NCBI RefSeq assembly: GCF_018595685.2
Contig: NZ_CP092334.1
Coordinates: 1,888,001-1,952,000, forward strand
Length of the DNA: 64,000 bases
Reading direction: 5' to 3'
From: Flavihumibacter rivuli
GTDB lineage: Bacteria; Bacteroidota; Bacteroidia; Chitinophagales; Chitinophagaceae
A program made the position numbers and the translations under genes. Below, one piece after another: positions 43,847 through 53,253 of this stretch. The stretch's first letter is position 1. The number at the start of each line of letters is the position of its first letter. The notes beneath the pieces are model-generated. The model was not told the DNA's origin. It searched no databases and saw only the letters and a program-made list of their open reading frames with translations.

Positions 43847-45025
43847 TCAGCGCTGCCTGAAGTAGAAAGTAAAGAGGTAAAATACCAGCCGGACAATCTC
43901 GTAGGACACCCTTTGCCAGATGCGACTGGGCCAATGATAGGATCTATCGAATTCTTCTGCTGTGATCTGATGGCAATCCTTATCAATTACCACCAACAAT
44001 TGTTCCTCCACATGCCGGGCAAAGGTTGTATCCAGCACATCCAGGTTTAGCTCAATGGAGGCATAGGCACTGATATAATTAAGATTATAAGAACCTGCAC
44101 TTACCCATTTCCCGTCATAGGTAGATATTTTACCATGCAATACACTGGGCCGGTATTCATAAAGTTCGATGCGATTCTTTAATAACCAGCGGTAAAGGAA
44201 ACGCTCAGCATGTTTGGCCAACATGACATCTGATTTCCCTGCTGCAATGATCTTGATTTGAACACCTCTCTCAGCCGCTGCTGCAAGCCTTTTCCTCATG
44301 ACCCTTCCTGGCAACAAATAGCTGGACATGATGATAACATGGTCCTTGGCCTGATCCAGCATTTCGATGTAGCTTCGGGAAATTTCTGTTCGCCTTCTCA
44401 CCCAGTCCTGCCTTCTCAACCGAACAGCTTTCTCAACAGGGGCTCCCTCTGTGGAAGGTTCCAAGTTGAAGCGCAGGAATTTTTTCTTCCCCCAACCTGA
44501 CTTATTCCAGATATCCTGGCAGAAATAAAATAAGGGTTTGCCTATTTCACCGCTGGCATGAATGGCCCAGTCCAGCCAGGCAGGTTGGCCAGGAAAATCA
44601 TTATACCTGTTGCTGATATTGATACCCCCGACAAGGCAATGGGTCTCATCTACTACCAATACCTTATGGTGCAACCGCCGACCAAAGTAAAAGTAAGGGC
44701 TTTGGAACAGGGGCTCAAACCACCTGAATTGCACACCACTGTCCTTTAAGTTGGCAATAAAGGATTTGGACAGGCGCTGTGACGCATAGCCGTCGACCAG
44801 CAGGAAAACAGGAACATTCCTTCCCACTGCACTTTTCAAGGCCTCTGCAACCATGGTACCGGTCTCATCCTCATCGAATATATACACCTGTAAATGGATC
44901 GACCGCTGTGCATTCCGGATCAGGTCAACCATAAGGTCAAAATACTGCCTTCCTCCCCGCACCAATTCAACGGTATTGTGTAAGGTGTAGAGATCAGGCC
45001 TTGGTATGGGTGCACCGACAGACAT
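43847..45025 (-). CDS. Phospholipase D-like cardiolipin synthase family protein
   Basis: Predicted phosphatidyltransferase making cardiolipin at the inner membrane. The 392-residue protein has two HKD motifs: HHKVLVVDETHCLVGG (about residue 150) and HGKISTYDGKWVSAGSYN (about 325). It lacks the long N-terminal transmembrane anchor of ClsA, so it is closer to the ClsB/ClsC type. A nuclease function of a PLD protein is less likely given the length and spacing. The ATG at 45025 is preferred because the in-frame upstream extension is not family-like. It is divergent from the Na/Pi cotransporter gene. Confidence 0.85.
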   Translation of the reverse strand: MSVGAPIPRPDLYTLHNTVELVRGGRQYFDLMVDLIRNAQRSIHLQVYIFDEDETGTMVAEALKSAVGRNVPVFLLVDGYASQRLSKSFIANLKDSGVQFRWFEPLFQSPYFYFGRRLHHKVLVVDETHCLVGGINISNRYNDFPGQPAWLDWAIHASGEIGKPLFYFCQDIWNKSGWGKKKFLRFNLEPSTEGAPVEKAVRLRRQDWVRRRTEISRSYIEMLDQAKDHVIIMSSYLLPGRVMRKRLAAAAERGVQIKIIAAGKSDVMLAKHAERFLYRWLLKNRIELYEYRPSVLHGKISTYDGKWVSAGSYNLNYISAYASIELNLDVLDTTFARHVEEQLLVVIDKDCHQITAEEFDRSYHWPSRIWQRVSYEIVRLVFYLFTFYFRQR

Positions 45026-45156
45026 AAATGGATGACTTGAATTTACAGAATGCCCATGACAAATCACCAGTATAACGGTCTGCTTTACTGCTAAATCCAA
45101 TCAACAACCCAGCGCTGTTAAAAAGCCTTTGTACATTTAGGTTAGAAGAACAGGAA

Positions 45157-46821
45157 ATGAATGACGCCATCGATTTCTGGAAATTAATAGCAGGTACGGC
45201 CATTTTCATCATTGGCATGCAATTCCTTGAAACCGCATTGAAGCAGATCGCAGGAAGAAGGTTCAAGTTGTTCCTGAAGAAACATACTACCAGTAAGCCC
45301 AAAGCCATAGCTGCAGGGGCCATCGTAACGGCTGTCCTGCAAAGCAGTTCCATAGTAAATATAATGGTACTGGCCTTTGTGGGTGCCGGTGTCATACAAA
45401 TGCACAGTGCCCTGGCACTGATGCTGGGCTCCAACCTAGGAACAACACTGACCAGCTGGATCATTGCAACATTGGGATTCAAACTTGACATTGAATCATT
45501 TGCCCTTCCGATCACTGGCATAGCCGGCCTTGTAATGGCCTTTACACAAAAGGAAAGCCAGTCAAGGCAATGGCTCCAGTTCGCATTGGGCTTCGGGTTC
45601 CTGTTCCTTGGCCTTGATTTCATGAAAACGGGGATGGAAGCCAGCGTGCAGAACTTCAACTTACAAGGTTATATGCACTACCCATTGATCATATTCCTTT
45701 TGATCGGGGCAGTGATCACCGGGTTGATACAGGCAAGCTCCGCTACGGTAGCCTTGGTATTGTCTGCGCTCTATGCCAATGCGATCACCCTGGAAGCCGG
45801 GGCTGCAGTGGTCCTGGGCTCTGAGATCGGCACAACCGCCAAATTGCTGCTGGCGGCACAAGGTGAGATAGCCGATAAGAAGCGGGTAGCCCTGGGAAAT
45901 TTCCTGTTCAATGTCAGTACAAGCCTCCTGGTCCTTCTATTCCTTAATCCCCTACTTAACTTCATAACGGGGACACTCGCCTTTCAAAATAACCTGATGG
46001 CCCTTGCCCTTTTCCAGACCCTGGTCAATATCATCGGGATTATCCTCTTCTATCCCTTCTTAAATGTTTTTGGAAACTATCTCCAGCAACGCTTCAGTGG
46101 CAGCCAACATGAAACCTTCTATATCCAGAAGACCGATCCTTCAGAACCAGACCTGGCCATTCCGGCCCTGAAAAAAGAAATTGAACTGTTCCTTCACCTG
46201 GTAAGTCATTTTATCAGGGAAAGCTTTGAACTGAAAGCCAATGACAATAAGATCCATCCCAAACCGATCGGCTTCGACAGCAAACCATTATCCAAACACT
46301 ACGAATACCTGAAGCAAATACATGGCGATATCCTTCAGTTTTATGCCAGGCTATTGGGGTCTACCAATGAAGAATCAACCACCCTTATGTTAAACCAGTT
46401 GATCTCTGCAGTCCGCAATGGCATGTATGCCGCCAAAAGCATCAATGATGCCAGGGCCGATATCCTTCAGTTGATGAACTCTTCGAATGAGATCAAATAC
46501 GGCTTTTTTGAGGAGACAAAGAAGGCCACCGACCAATTCCTCAATAGCATGGAGGCTACTGAAATAATGCCGGAGGATAAGCTTTCAGCTGACTTGCTGG
46601 AACTTTATGGCAGCATATCGGCTGATTATGCAACGGTAACCGGCCAGCTCTACAAGGATAACAAATACAGTGCTTTAAGGGATATTGAAATATCGACCCT
46701 GATCAATTTCAACAGGGAATTGTTCACCGCCTTCAAGTCCTATTTGGTAGCGATCAAGGATTTCAGGCTACCAATGGAAGAAGCGGAGAAGTTCAGGGAA
46801 CTACCGGGATTTATCAGGTAA
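45157..46821 (+). CDS. Na/Pi cotransporter family protein (NptA/YjbB type) with PhoU-like C-domain
   Basis: Predicted sodium-phosphate or phosphate-export carrier. The 554-residue protein has the duplicated carrier motifs AVLQSSSIVNIMVLAFVGAG (about residue 66) and GLIQASSATVALVLSALYA (about 190), in about eight to nine hydrophobic segments up to residue 310. A soluble helical PhoU-like region follows (about 335-550). The gene stands alone between the divergent phospholipase-D-type gene and the MCE operon 140 bases downstream. Confidence 0.92.
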   Translation: MNDAIDFWKLIAGTAIFIIGMQFLETALKQIAGRRFKLFLKKHTTSKPKAIAAGAIVTAVLQSSSIVNIMVLAFVGAGVIQMHSALALMLGSNLGTTLTSWIIATLGFKLDIESFALPITGIAGLVMAFTQKESQSRQWLQFALGFGFLFLGLDFMKTGMEASVQNFNLQGYMHYPLIIFLLIGAVITGLIQASSATVALVLSALYANAITLEAGAAVVLGSEIGTTAKLLLAAQGEIADKKRVALGNFLFNVSTSLLVLLFLNPLLNFITGTLAFQNNLMALALFQTLVNIIGIILFYPFLNVFGNYLQQRFSGSQHETFYIQKTDPSEPDLAIPALKKEIELFLHLVSHFIRESFELKANDNKIHPKPIGFDSKPLSKHYEYLKQIHGDILQFYARLLGSTNEESTTLMLNQLISAVRNGMYAAKSINDARADILQLMNSSNEIKYGFFEETKKATDQFLNSMEATEIMPEDKLSADLLELYGSISADYATVTGQLYKDNKYSALRDIEISTLINFNRELFTAFKSYLVAIKDFRLPMEEAEKFRELPGFIR

Positions 46822-46961
46822 TAACCAATAAACAATTACTACAGGAGAGGTTCTTTTTCCCGTTGCAGATGGCTGATAATATTGATTTTCCCTTAAATTT
46901 TTAATAAATTCATTCTCAGGATAATTTTCCTTCCCATGCTAAACTTTACCATCAAACGAAA

Positions 46962-47735
46962 ATGACCTCACTACCTCCGGGAACCAGGAATGCCATTATT
47001 GAAGCAGGTGCAATTGCCCGCTTTACCGGTCGTTTTTTCTCAGAGGTATTCCGTCCGAGGTATGAGATAGCAGAGTTTTTCCGGCAGTGTTACATCATTG
47101 GCTATAAATCGTTGCCACTCGTTGGGCTGACAGGGTTTATCATGGGCCTTGTACTGACCATGCAACTCAGGCCTTCGCTGATTGATTACGGTGTAGAGAG
47201 CGAACTGCCGGCAATGGTCGGTATAGCCATCATCCGGGAAATCGGACCTGTCATCACCGCCCTGATCTTTGCGGGCAAGATAGGCAGCAGCATTGGTGCC
47301 GAACTAGGCAGCATGAAAGTGACCGAGCAGATTGATGCCATGGAAGTAAGTGGTACCAATCCGTTCAAATACCTTGTTGTAACAAGGGTCCTGGCCGCAA
47401 CGCTCATGCTACCAATACTTGTAATGCTTAGCGATGCCATTTCCCTCTATGGCTCATACCTGGGCGTGAACATCAAGGGAACAACAAGTTTTTCCCTTTT
47501 CTTCAGGCAGGTTTTCTATTCCCTCAGTTATGGTGATGTCATCCCGGCATTTGTGAAATCCTATTTTTTCGGCTTTGCTGTTGGGATCATTGGATGCTTT
47601 AAAGGCTATTTTTCCAGTAAGGGAACCGAGGGTGTGGGCAGGAGTGCCAATAGTGCTGTCGTGGTTTCCAGTATAATGGTGTTCATACTGGACCTGATAG
47701 CCGTTCAGATCACCGATATCCTTGGCTTAAATTGA
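46962..47735 (+). CDS. MlaE-like ABC transporter permease
   Basis: Inner-membrane permease of an MCE-type phospholipid transporter. The 257-residue protein has five or six hydrophobic segments and the MlaE family stretches GFIMGLVLTMQLRPSL, VGIAIIREIGPVITALIFAGKIGSSIGAELGSMKVTEQIDAM and CFKGYFSSKGTEGVGRSAN. It is first of an operon with the ATPase gene 4 bases downstream and the MCE-domain gene after that. Whether lipid moves inward or outward is not known for Bacteroidota. Confidence 0.93.
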   Translation: MTSLPPGTRNAIIEAGAIARFTGRFFSEVFRPRYEIAEFFRQCYIIGYKSLPLVGLTGFIMGLVLTMQLRPSLIDYGVESELPAMVGIAIIREIGPVITALIFAGKIGSSIGAELGSMKVTEQIDAMEVSGTNPFKYLVVTRVLAATLMLPILVMLSDAISLYGSYLGVNIKGTTSFSLFFRQVFYSLSYGDVIPAFVKSYFFGFAVGIIGCFKGYFSSKGTEGVGRSANSAVVVSSIMVFILDLIAVQITDILGLN

Positions 47736-47739
47736 ATCA

Positions 47740-48522
47740 ATGACAGGAGTCCAGCCATATCATTCAACGGAAAACAACTCCACCAGGGGGGAGAACGTGA
47801 TTGAGATCAATAACCTGGACAAGTCATTCGGTGACCTTGTTGTCCTGAATCACTTCAACCTTTCCCTGAAACGTGGTGAAAATGTGGTGGTACTTGGTAA
47901 GTCTGGCTGCGGAAAATCTGTCCTGATCAAATGTATCATTGGGTTGATGAAGCCCGATGAAGGCAATATAACAGTGTTGGGCCAGTCCATTCCCGACCTG
48001 AGCCAGGAAGAACTGGACAGGATAAGGGTGAAGATCGGGTTCCTCTTCCAAAGCAATGCCCTCTATGACTCCATGACGGTACGGGAGAACCTGGAGTTCC
48101 CATTAAGAAGGCATTGGATCCATGTTTCCCATGAAGAGGTAAATGATCTGGTCATGGAAGCCCTGGAAAATGTTGGGCTTGCCCATACCGTAGACATGAT
48201 GCCGGTTGAGTTATCCGGGGGCATGAGAAAGCGCATTGCCCTTGCGAGAACCCTCATCCTGAAACCGGAAATCATCCTCTATGACGAACCTACCACCGGG
48301 CTTGACCCAATAACCTCCAGGGAGATCAGCAACCTGATGGTGGAGATACAGGGCAAGTACAACACTTCCTCCCTGATCATTTCCCATGACATGAATTGTA
48401 TCAGGACCACAGCAGACAGGATCGTCCTTCTCATGGATGGGATTGCCTATGCTAACGGAACATTTGAACAATTAAAAGCATCGGAAGATCCCAGGATCAA
48501 ACAGTTTTTTATCGAGAAATGA
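47740..48522 (+). CDS. MlaF-like ABC transporter ATPase
   Basis: Energises the MCE lipid transporter. The 260-residue ATPase has Walker A GKSGCGKS (about residues 50-57), a Q-loop LFQSNALYDSM, signature LSGGMRKRIALAR (about 160-172), Walker B IILYDEPTTGLD, and the switch His in SHDMN. About 17 extra residues precede the canonical start region (VIEINNLDKSF); an internal GTG at 47800 is possible as an alternative start. It lies 4 bases after the permease gene. Confidence 0.94.
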   Translation: MTGVQPYHSTENNSTRGENVIEINNLDKSFGDLVVLNHFNLSLKRGENVVVLGKSGCGKSVLIKCIIGLMKPDEGNITVLGQSIPDLSQEELDRIRVKIGFLFQSNALYDSMTVRENLEFPLRRHWIHVSHEEVNDLVMEALENVGLAHTVDMMPVELSGGMRKRIALARTLILKPEIILYDEPTTGLDPITSREISNLMVEIQGKYNTSSLIISHDMNCIRTTADRIVLLMDGIAYANGTFEQLKASEDPRIKQFFIEK

Positions 48523-48551
48523 ATGTCCACCCAACCCTGAAAATCTAAACA

Positions 48552-49553
48552 ATGGCAAGAGAATCTACCAATAACCTCAAACTTGGCCTGTTTACACTGG
48601 CAGGAATCCTCTTCCTGGTGCTTACTTTGTACATGATTGGGAAGGACCGAAATCTCTTTGGCTCAAATATCTGGATCAAGGCCAGGTTTACTAATGCATC
48701 CGGGTTGGTTGTAGGAAATAATGTGCGCTACTCAGGCATACAGGTGGGGACCGTTAAGGAAGTTGATCTCATTAACGACACCACCATTGAGATCACCATG
48801 CTGATCGACAGTAAGGCCAGTAAGAACATCCTAAAGAATGCATTCGCCTCCATAGGAACAGAGGGAATGATCGGCAATAAAGTCGTCAATATTAATCCGG
48901 GAAAGGGATCATCAACCCCAATAGAGGAAGGGGATTTTATTACAGTGAAGCGGGCGCTCAATACTGACGAGATGCTGGAGACGCTTGCCTATACGAACCA
49001 GAATATCGCAACGATCTCTGATGAATTGAAATCCACTATCCACAATATCAACAAGAGCACTGCGCTTTGGAATTTACTAAGGGATGACACCATCAGGCAA
49101 GACCTTAAGAAAACTGTTGCTACCCTCAGAAGGACCACAGAAGGAACCGAAGCAGCCATGCAGCAGATCCAACAGGTCATTTCCGATGTTAAGGACGGGA
49201 AAGGAAATTTGGGCAAACTGCTTATGGACACCGCCCTTGTTGGCAACCTCGAGTCCGCCATTGCCAACCTTCAAACGATTTCAACCAACGCAGAATTAGC
49301 CAGTGTATCTATCAGGCAACTTACCGACTCCATCAACAGGGAGGTGGTCAGTGGCAAGGGTACGGTCAATATGGTCCTGAAGGATACTGCCCTGACCAGG
49401 AAGATCCAGAACAGCATGACCAATATTGAAAAAGGAACAGAGGCCTTTAACCAGAACATGGAGGCGGCCAAGCACAATTGGCTCTTCAGGGGCTATTTTA
49501 AAAAGCAGGAAAAACAGAGAATCAAAGACTCCATACAGGCCAGCAAGCAATAA
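48552..49553 (+). CDS. MlaD-like MCE-domain protein
   Basis: Periplasmic substrate-binding part of the MCE transporter. The 333-residue protein has one N-terminal membrane helix (about 12-30) and an MCE domain (about 38-120, with ARFTNASGLVVGNNVRYSGIQVGTV). A long helical tail (about 135-320) is rich in Gln, Asn and Ser and could form the coiled-coil tunnel seen in PqiB/YebT-like proteins. It is much longer than E. coli MlaD (183 residues), as is common in Bacteroidota. It ends KKQEKQRIKDSIQASKQ. Confidence 0.92.
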   Translation: MARESTNNLKLGLFTLAGILFLVLTLYMIGKDRNLFGSNIWIKARFTNASGLVVGNNVRYSGIQVGTVKEVDLINDTTIEITMLIDSKASKNILKNAFASIGTEGMIGNKVVNINPGKGSSTPIEEGDFITVKRALNTDEMLETLAYTNQNIATISDELKSTIHNINKSTALWNLLRDDTIRQDLKKTVATLRRTTEGTEAAMQQIQQVISDVKDGKGNLGKLLMDTALVGNLESAIANLQTISTNAELASVSIRQLTDSINREVVSGKGTVNMVLKDTALTRKIQNSMTNIEKGTEAFNQNMEAAKHNWLFRGYFKKQEKQRIKDSIQASKQ

Positions 49554-49684
49554 AGCCCCAATTCGTATTTACATGTACTGACAAGAATCAGCCCTCCTCC
49601 TAGCACAGGTCAAGGATTTGCATAGCTTCCTGTGTTACTTTAGCATTGAAGATTGACATTCATTCATTCTTAAAATAAATAGGT

Positions 49685-49933
49685 ATGACCAACACCAATA
49701 AAATGCTGACCGCCCTGGCAGCGGGAATTGCCATCGGTGGTGTTTTGGGATTATTATTTGCCCCTGACAAAGGGGAAAATACCAGGAAAAAAATTTCGGA
49801 CGGTAAGAAGAAGTTGACAGACTCCATCAACAAAAGCCTGCATGAAGGCAGAGAAAAACTATCTAACCTACGGAGCGGGATGAGGGAAAGTGTTCCGCAG
49901 ATGAAGGAACCAGCAGACGAGTTTGGAACTTGA
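49685..49933 (+). CDS. YtxH-domain protein
   Basis: The 82-residue protein has one N-terminal Gly-rich membrane helix (AAGIAIGGVLGLLFAPDKG, about 10-30) and a charged amphipathic helix rich in Lys/Glu. This is the YtxH/gas-vesicle GvpP-like pattern, often stress-induced; the function is unclear. It is 131 bases after the MlaD-like gene and has its own terminator. Confidence 0.82.
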   Translation: MTNTNKMLTALAAGIAIGGVLGLLFAPDKGENTRKKISDGKKKLTDSINKSLHEGREKLSNLRSGMRESVPQMKEPADEFGT

Positions 49934-49959
49934 TCCTCATTTCATTAGCTAGTGAAGAG

Positions 49960-49991
49960 ACCACCGGTAGGACCCCGGTGGTTTTCTTTTT
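49960..49991 (+). terminator. Rho-independent terminator after the YtxH gene
   Basis: A perfect 8-bp GC-rich stem (49960-49967 with 49975-49982) and a 7-base loop are followed by TTTCTTTTT. The convergent hydrolase gene ends here too. Confidence 0.85.
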
Positions 49992-51004
49992 CATTCTTTT
50001 CCCCTGATCCTCCTCACCAGCGACAAAGTGGTATTCATATCCCAATTGGCAAACCTTCCGCGTTGTACCACCAGGTTGTTTTCTTCAGGGTGGCTCAAGA
50101 AATAATGGAACACAAATTTCTGTTTAGGGTCATGCCAACCCACGATCTGCCCAAATCGAAGGTCATTAAAGACAAGGGTATCCCCCCAATTTTCTACTGT
50201 GTAAAACTGTTGTGAAAAACGGACCAGGTGCTGCAATTCCTCGTGGTCAGCAACAGGTTTCAATAAACTATCATTCCTGGGAAAATAACTGAGCCGCATG
50301 GTATCGCCCTTGTCAAACAAGGAGCGGAACCCAACATGGTAGCCTTTGTCATTACCTGCCACCACATACCATAGCCAGTTGTTAAAGGGGGCAGGTGTGG
50401 TAAAATATCGGGTATATTCAACTTGCTGATCGGCCAGTAATTTCCTCACCTCCTTGTCAATGGTCAACTTATTCCCTACACAATAGGCCAGGTAAATAAA
50501 TGGGAGGAACATACCAAACCGCCACCAGAACTTCCTCCTGGTTGAATGAATGGACAAGAGCAATAGCATTACTAGGGCAATACCCGGCCAAATAGAAAAG
50601 AAGGGATCCGCAACATACAGGGTATTGAAGGAGAAGCGCTGGTGGCTAAAGGGTTCCAGCCAACCCGTACCGTAATTATTGAAACCATCCAGGAAAATGT
50701 GCAGGAACATCTCAACAAAGAAGAATAATAGCCATTCCCGCATCCTGATATCGTGGGGACGATGCAGCCGATCAGCAGTTAAGGAAAGAACAGGAGTCAT
50801 CAGGGTAATAAACAGGATGGAATGGGTGAATCCCCTATGTGCCAGGAGGTCTTCTGAAACACCCAACCAAAAAGAAGCCACGAAATCAATATCAGGAAGG
50901 CTTTGCGCCAAAGCCCCCCATAACAAGGCTTTCTTACCGATCCTTTTCTCAAAAAAAGCCTCACCAATACATGCTCCCAGGGCTATATGCGTAATGGAAT
51001 CCAT
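49991..51004 (-). CDS. YdjM/DUF457-type membrane metal-dependent hydrolase
   Basis: Inner-membrane protein of the YdjM (metal-dependent hydrolase, DUF457) family. The 337-residue protein begins MDSITHIALGACIGEA, with the conserved His6. ALAQSLPDIDF and HRGFTHSIL (His and Asp metal-ligand candidates) follow, with several transmembrane segments (about residues 56-180). The C-terminal 150 residues form a soluble domain. It is transcribed divergently from the LytS-like kinase operon. The substrate is unknown. Confidence 0.85.
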   Translation of the reverse strand: MDSITHIALGACIGEAFFEKRIGKKALLWGALAQSLPDIDFVASFWLGVSEDLLAHRGFTHSILFITLMTPVLSLTADRLHRPHDIRMREWLLFFFVEMFLHIFLDGFNNYGTGWLEPFSHQRFSFNTLYVADPFFSIWPGIALVMLLLLSIHSTRRKFWWRFGMFLPFIYLAYCVGNKLTIDKEVRKLLADQQVEYTRYFTTPAPFNNWLWYVVAGNDKGYHVGFRSLFDKGDTMRLSYFPRNDSLLKPVADHEELQHLVRFSQQFYTVENWGDTLVFNDLRFGQIVGWHDPKQKFVFHYFLSHPEENNLVVQRGRFANWDMNTTLSLVRRIRGKE

Positions 51005-51053
51005 TTAATTACAAATTAAGCTCATTGACAATTATCTGCCTGGTCATTTCCCT

Positions 51054-51083
51054 GATTCAGCAATTAAAATTCGGGATTCATCA
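51054..51083. promoter_or_regulatory. Candidate LytTR direct-repeat site
   Basis: GATTCAGCA at 51054-51062 and GATTCATCA at 51075-51083 match at eight of nine positions and start 21 bases apart, about two helical turns. This is the spacing known for LytTR-family response regulators such as AgrA and AlgR. The site is 45 bases upstream of the first kinase gene of an operon that encodes a LytTR regulator. Confidence 0.5.
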
Positions 51084-51127
51084 GGAATCTGTAAATTTTA
51101 TCAGTAAAATGGGCAATTTTCGAGAAA

Positions 51128-52198
51128 ATGCCAGCCCTGACAAAGAATTTAATACCCCCTAAACAAGTTCATCTCTGGTTGTTATTGACCGGATTGGGAA
51201 TTTTTTTCATTCTTCTCCTATTGATCTCATATATCCACACGGGTAACCCCTTAACGAGTTTTAACCTTCGGGCACTTTTCAGGGAGGGCAATTTGATACT
51301 GGTCCAGATGTTGGCCACTATTTACCTGGTATATTATTCCATCCTCTTCTTCGACAGGCAATTTCCCCCGGGACAGACAGCACTGAAAAGGTATGTGACA
51401 GAACTTCTCTTTGTGGTGATCGCCGGATTTGGCATCAATAAATTATTCCATAGCCTCTTCATAGCCTGGGTGGTGGTTCCTGAACCGGACATGGAATTCC
51501 TGGACAGGAAACTAAGGATCCTCCTCGTTGTATCCCAAACGCTGGTCGTATTTACTTATGGAATTTTTACAGCTTTCCGGATCTTCACTATCCATAGGCA
51601 AAAGCAATTGGAGGTTGTTCAATGGCAAAAGGAAATTGCTGAGTCACAATATGAGGCACTAAAGAACCAGCTCAATCCGCATTTCCTTTTTAATAGCCTG
51701 AGTATCCTATCATCACTTGTTCATTATGATGCGGGCAAGGCAGAAATTTTCATTGAAAAATTATCGAGGACCTATCGCTACCTGCTGGACCAGCGCGAAA
51801 AAACAGCGGTATCACTCGAAGAAGAAATTCAGTTTCTCCGGAATTTCATGTATATCGTACAGGAACGATATGGAAAGAAAATCGATATCACCAATGCCCT
51901 AAAAGGGGAAAGTGGAAATGCCTACATTATCCCAAATACCTTCCTCATCATCCTTGAACACATCATTGCAACCAGCAGCATGTCTGCTGCAAGCCCTTTG
52001 CATATCCTATTGAATTTAACCGGTGAAAAAATATTGGTCATCTATTCATTGCAGAAGAAGACCAATTCTGTTCCTGCAGCAGATGACCAATTTGACCTAT
52101 TGTGTAACAGATACAGGGACCTGGGAAAACCAATTAACATCTCGGTAATTGAAATGGAACAAAAGGAAATCATCAGTATTCCCCTCTTGATCAAATGA
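51128..52198 (+). CDS. LytS-type sensor histidine kinase with degenerate ATPase domain (pseudokinase)
   Basis: The 356-residue membrane sensor has four N-terminal hydrophobic helices (about residues 18-145), a linker helix and an intact-looking His_kinase phosphoacceptor block with H185 in NPHFLFNSLS. The ATP-binding domain is decayed: at the N-box, where the neighbour has ENAVKHN, this protein reads EHIIATS (Glu277, His278), so the Mg-binding Asn and the Lys/His are lost. No GxGLxN glycine box is found before the C-terminus. It probably cannot phosphorylate on its own and may act by pairing with the downstream kinase, whose start overlaps its stop (ATGATG). Confidence 0.85.
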   Translation: MPALTKNLIPPKQVHLWLLLTGLGIFFILLLLISYIHTGNPLTSFNLRALFREGNLILVQMLATIYLVYYSILFFDRQFPPGQTALKRYVTELLFVVIAGFGINKLFHSLFIAWVVVPEPDMEFLDRKLRILLVVSQTLVVFTYGIFTAFRIFTIHRQKQLEVVQWQKEIAESQYEALKNQLNPHFLFNSLSILSSLVHYDAGKAEIFIEKLSRTYRYLLDQREKTAVSLEEEIQFLRNFMYIVQERYGKKIDITNALKGESGNAYIIPNTFLIILEHIIATSSMSAASPLHILLNLTGEKILVIYSLQKKTNSVPAADDQFDLLCNRYRDLGKPINISVIEMEQKEIISIPLLIK

Positions 52199-53253
52199 TG
52201 GCAGATAGCAAAAAATACAGCGACCAGACTTTACCCATTCTCAGGTTAACCCTCATCCTGATGTGGGTCAACAGTGTAATTTTCCCATCGATATTTGCCT
52301 ATATCAACAGGGAAACCTCATTTCTCAGCCTGTTATCCGATATCATCATTACAGCCGCCATAGAGACCATCACCACTATTTTCACTTTCTATTGTATCCG
52401 TGGAACAGGCATACTCTTTTCTTCCACAGGGGCAAACTGGATTAAATATCCGTTATCATTACTGATAACATTGGTCTTCAGCTTTTTCTTACTGTACACT
52501 TTCTATAACAGCACAAGACAGGTAACCTCATCGCCACAGGAATTGCTGCAAACAGCCCCTTTCAGGCTTTACATTACCGTAAACCTGATTGGAACCCTGT
52601 TCATCTATGCCATGATCACCTCCCTTACACTTTACCAATCCATACTGGTTCAAACATTGGAAACCGAACAATTTCAAAAAGACTATGCACAGGTAAGGTT
52701 ACAAGCCCTTAAAAGCCAGGTTAACCCTCACTTTTTGTTCAACAGTTTAAGTGTGCTTACCTCATTGGTCCATACTGATCCTGATCTCTCTGAAAAGTTC
52801 ATCGTCCAGCTGTCCAAGGCGTACAGGTATATATTAGACCAGAAAGAGACTGACCTTGTGACCCTAAAAAAGGAAACAGACTTCCTTGAAAACTATTTCT
52901 TCCTCCTTCAGATAAGGTTCCAGGATAAAATTTCCCTTCATATTGACCCGAAAGCCAAAACCGAAAATTGGTTGATCCCGCCCCTTACCTTGCAATTACT
53001 GATCGAGAATGCGGTAAAGCACAATCGGATGTCTGTAGCGAAACCATTGGATATCCATCTATCCCTTAACCAGGACAGGATAGAAGTGAGCAATTCAATA
53101 AATGCCCGGGAGCAACATGAACCGTCAACAGGGATTGGGCTGGATAATATAAGGAAGCGGATAGCCTTTAGCAATTCACAACCATTGACTATAGAAACAA
53201 CAAACAATATTTTTAAAGTAACTGTTCCCTTAACAAGAAACAAAATCATATGA
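52195..53253 (+). CDS. LytS-type sensor histidine kinase (intact)
   Basis: The 352-residue membrane kinase is a paralogue of the upstream gene. It has four hydrophobic N-terminal segments (about 12-140), phosphoacceptor H179 in NPHFLFNSLS, an N-box ENAVKHN with Asn272, and a glycine box TGIGLDNIRKR near residue 320. All ATPase elements are present. It overlaps the pseudokinase gene at the start and the LytTR regulator gene at the end (ATGA), so three proteins are made in a coupled way. The stimulus is unknown. The start may be the ATG at 52195 or the following one at 52198. Confidence 0.92.
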   Translation: MMADSKKYSDQTLPILRLTLILMWVNSVIFPSIFAYINRETSFLSLLSDIIITAAIETITTIFTFYCIRGTGILFSSTGANWIKYPLSLLITLVFSFFLLYTFYNSTRQVTSSPQELLQTAPFRLYITVNLIGTLFIYAMITSLTLYQSILVQTLETEQFQKDYAQVRLQALKSQVNPHFLFNSLSVLTSLVHTDPDLSEKFIVQLSKAYRYILDQKETDLVTLKKETDFLENYFFLLQIRFQDKISLHIDPKAKTENWLIPPLTLQLLIENAVKHNRMSVAKPLDIHLSLNQDRIEVSNSINAREQHEPSTGIGLDNIRKRIAFSNSQPLTIETTNNIFKVTVPLTRNKII

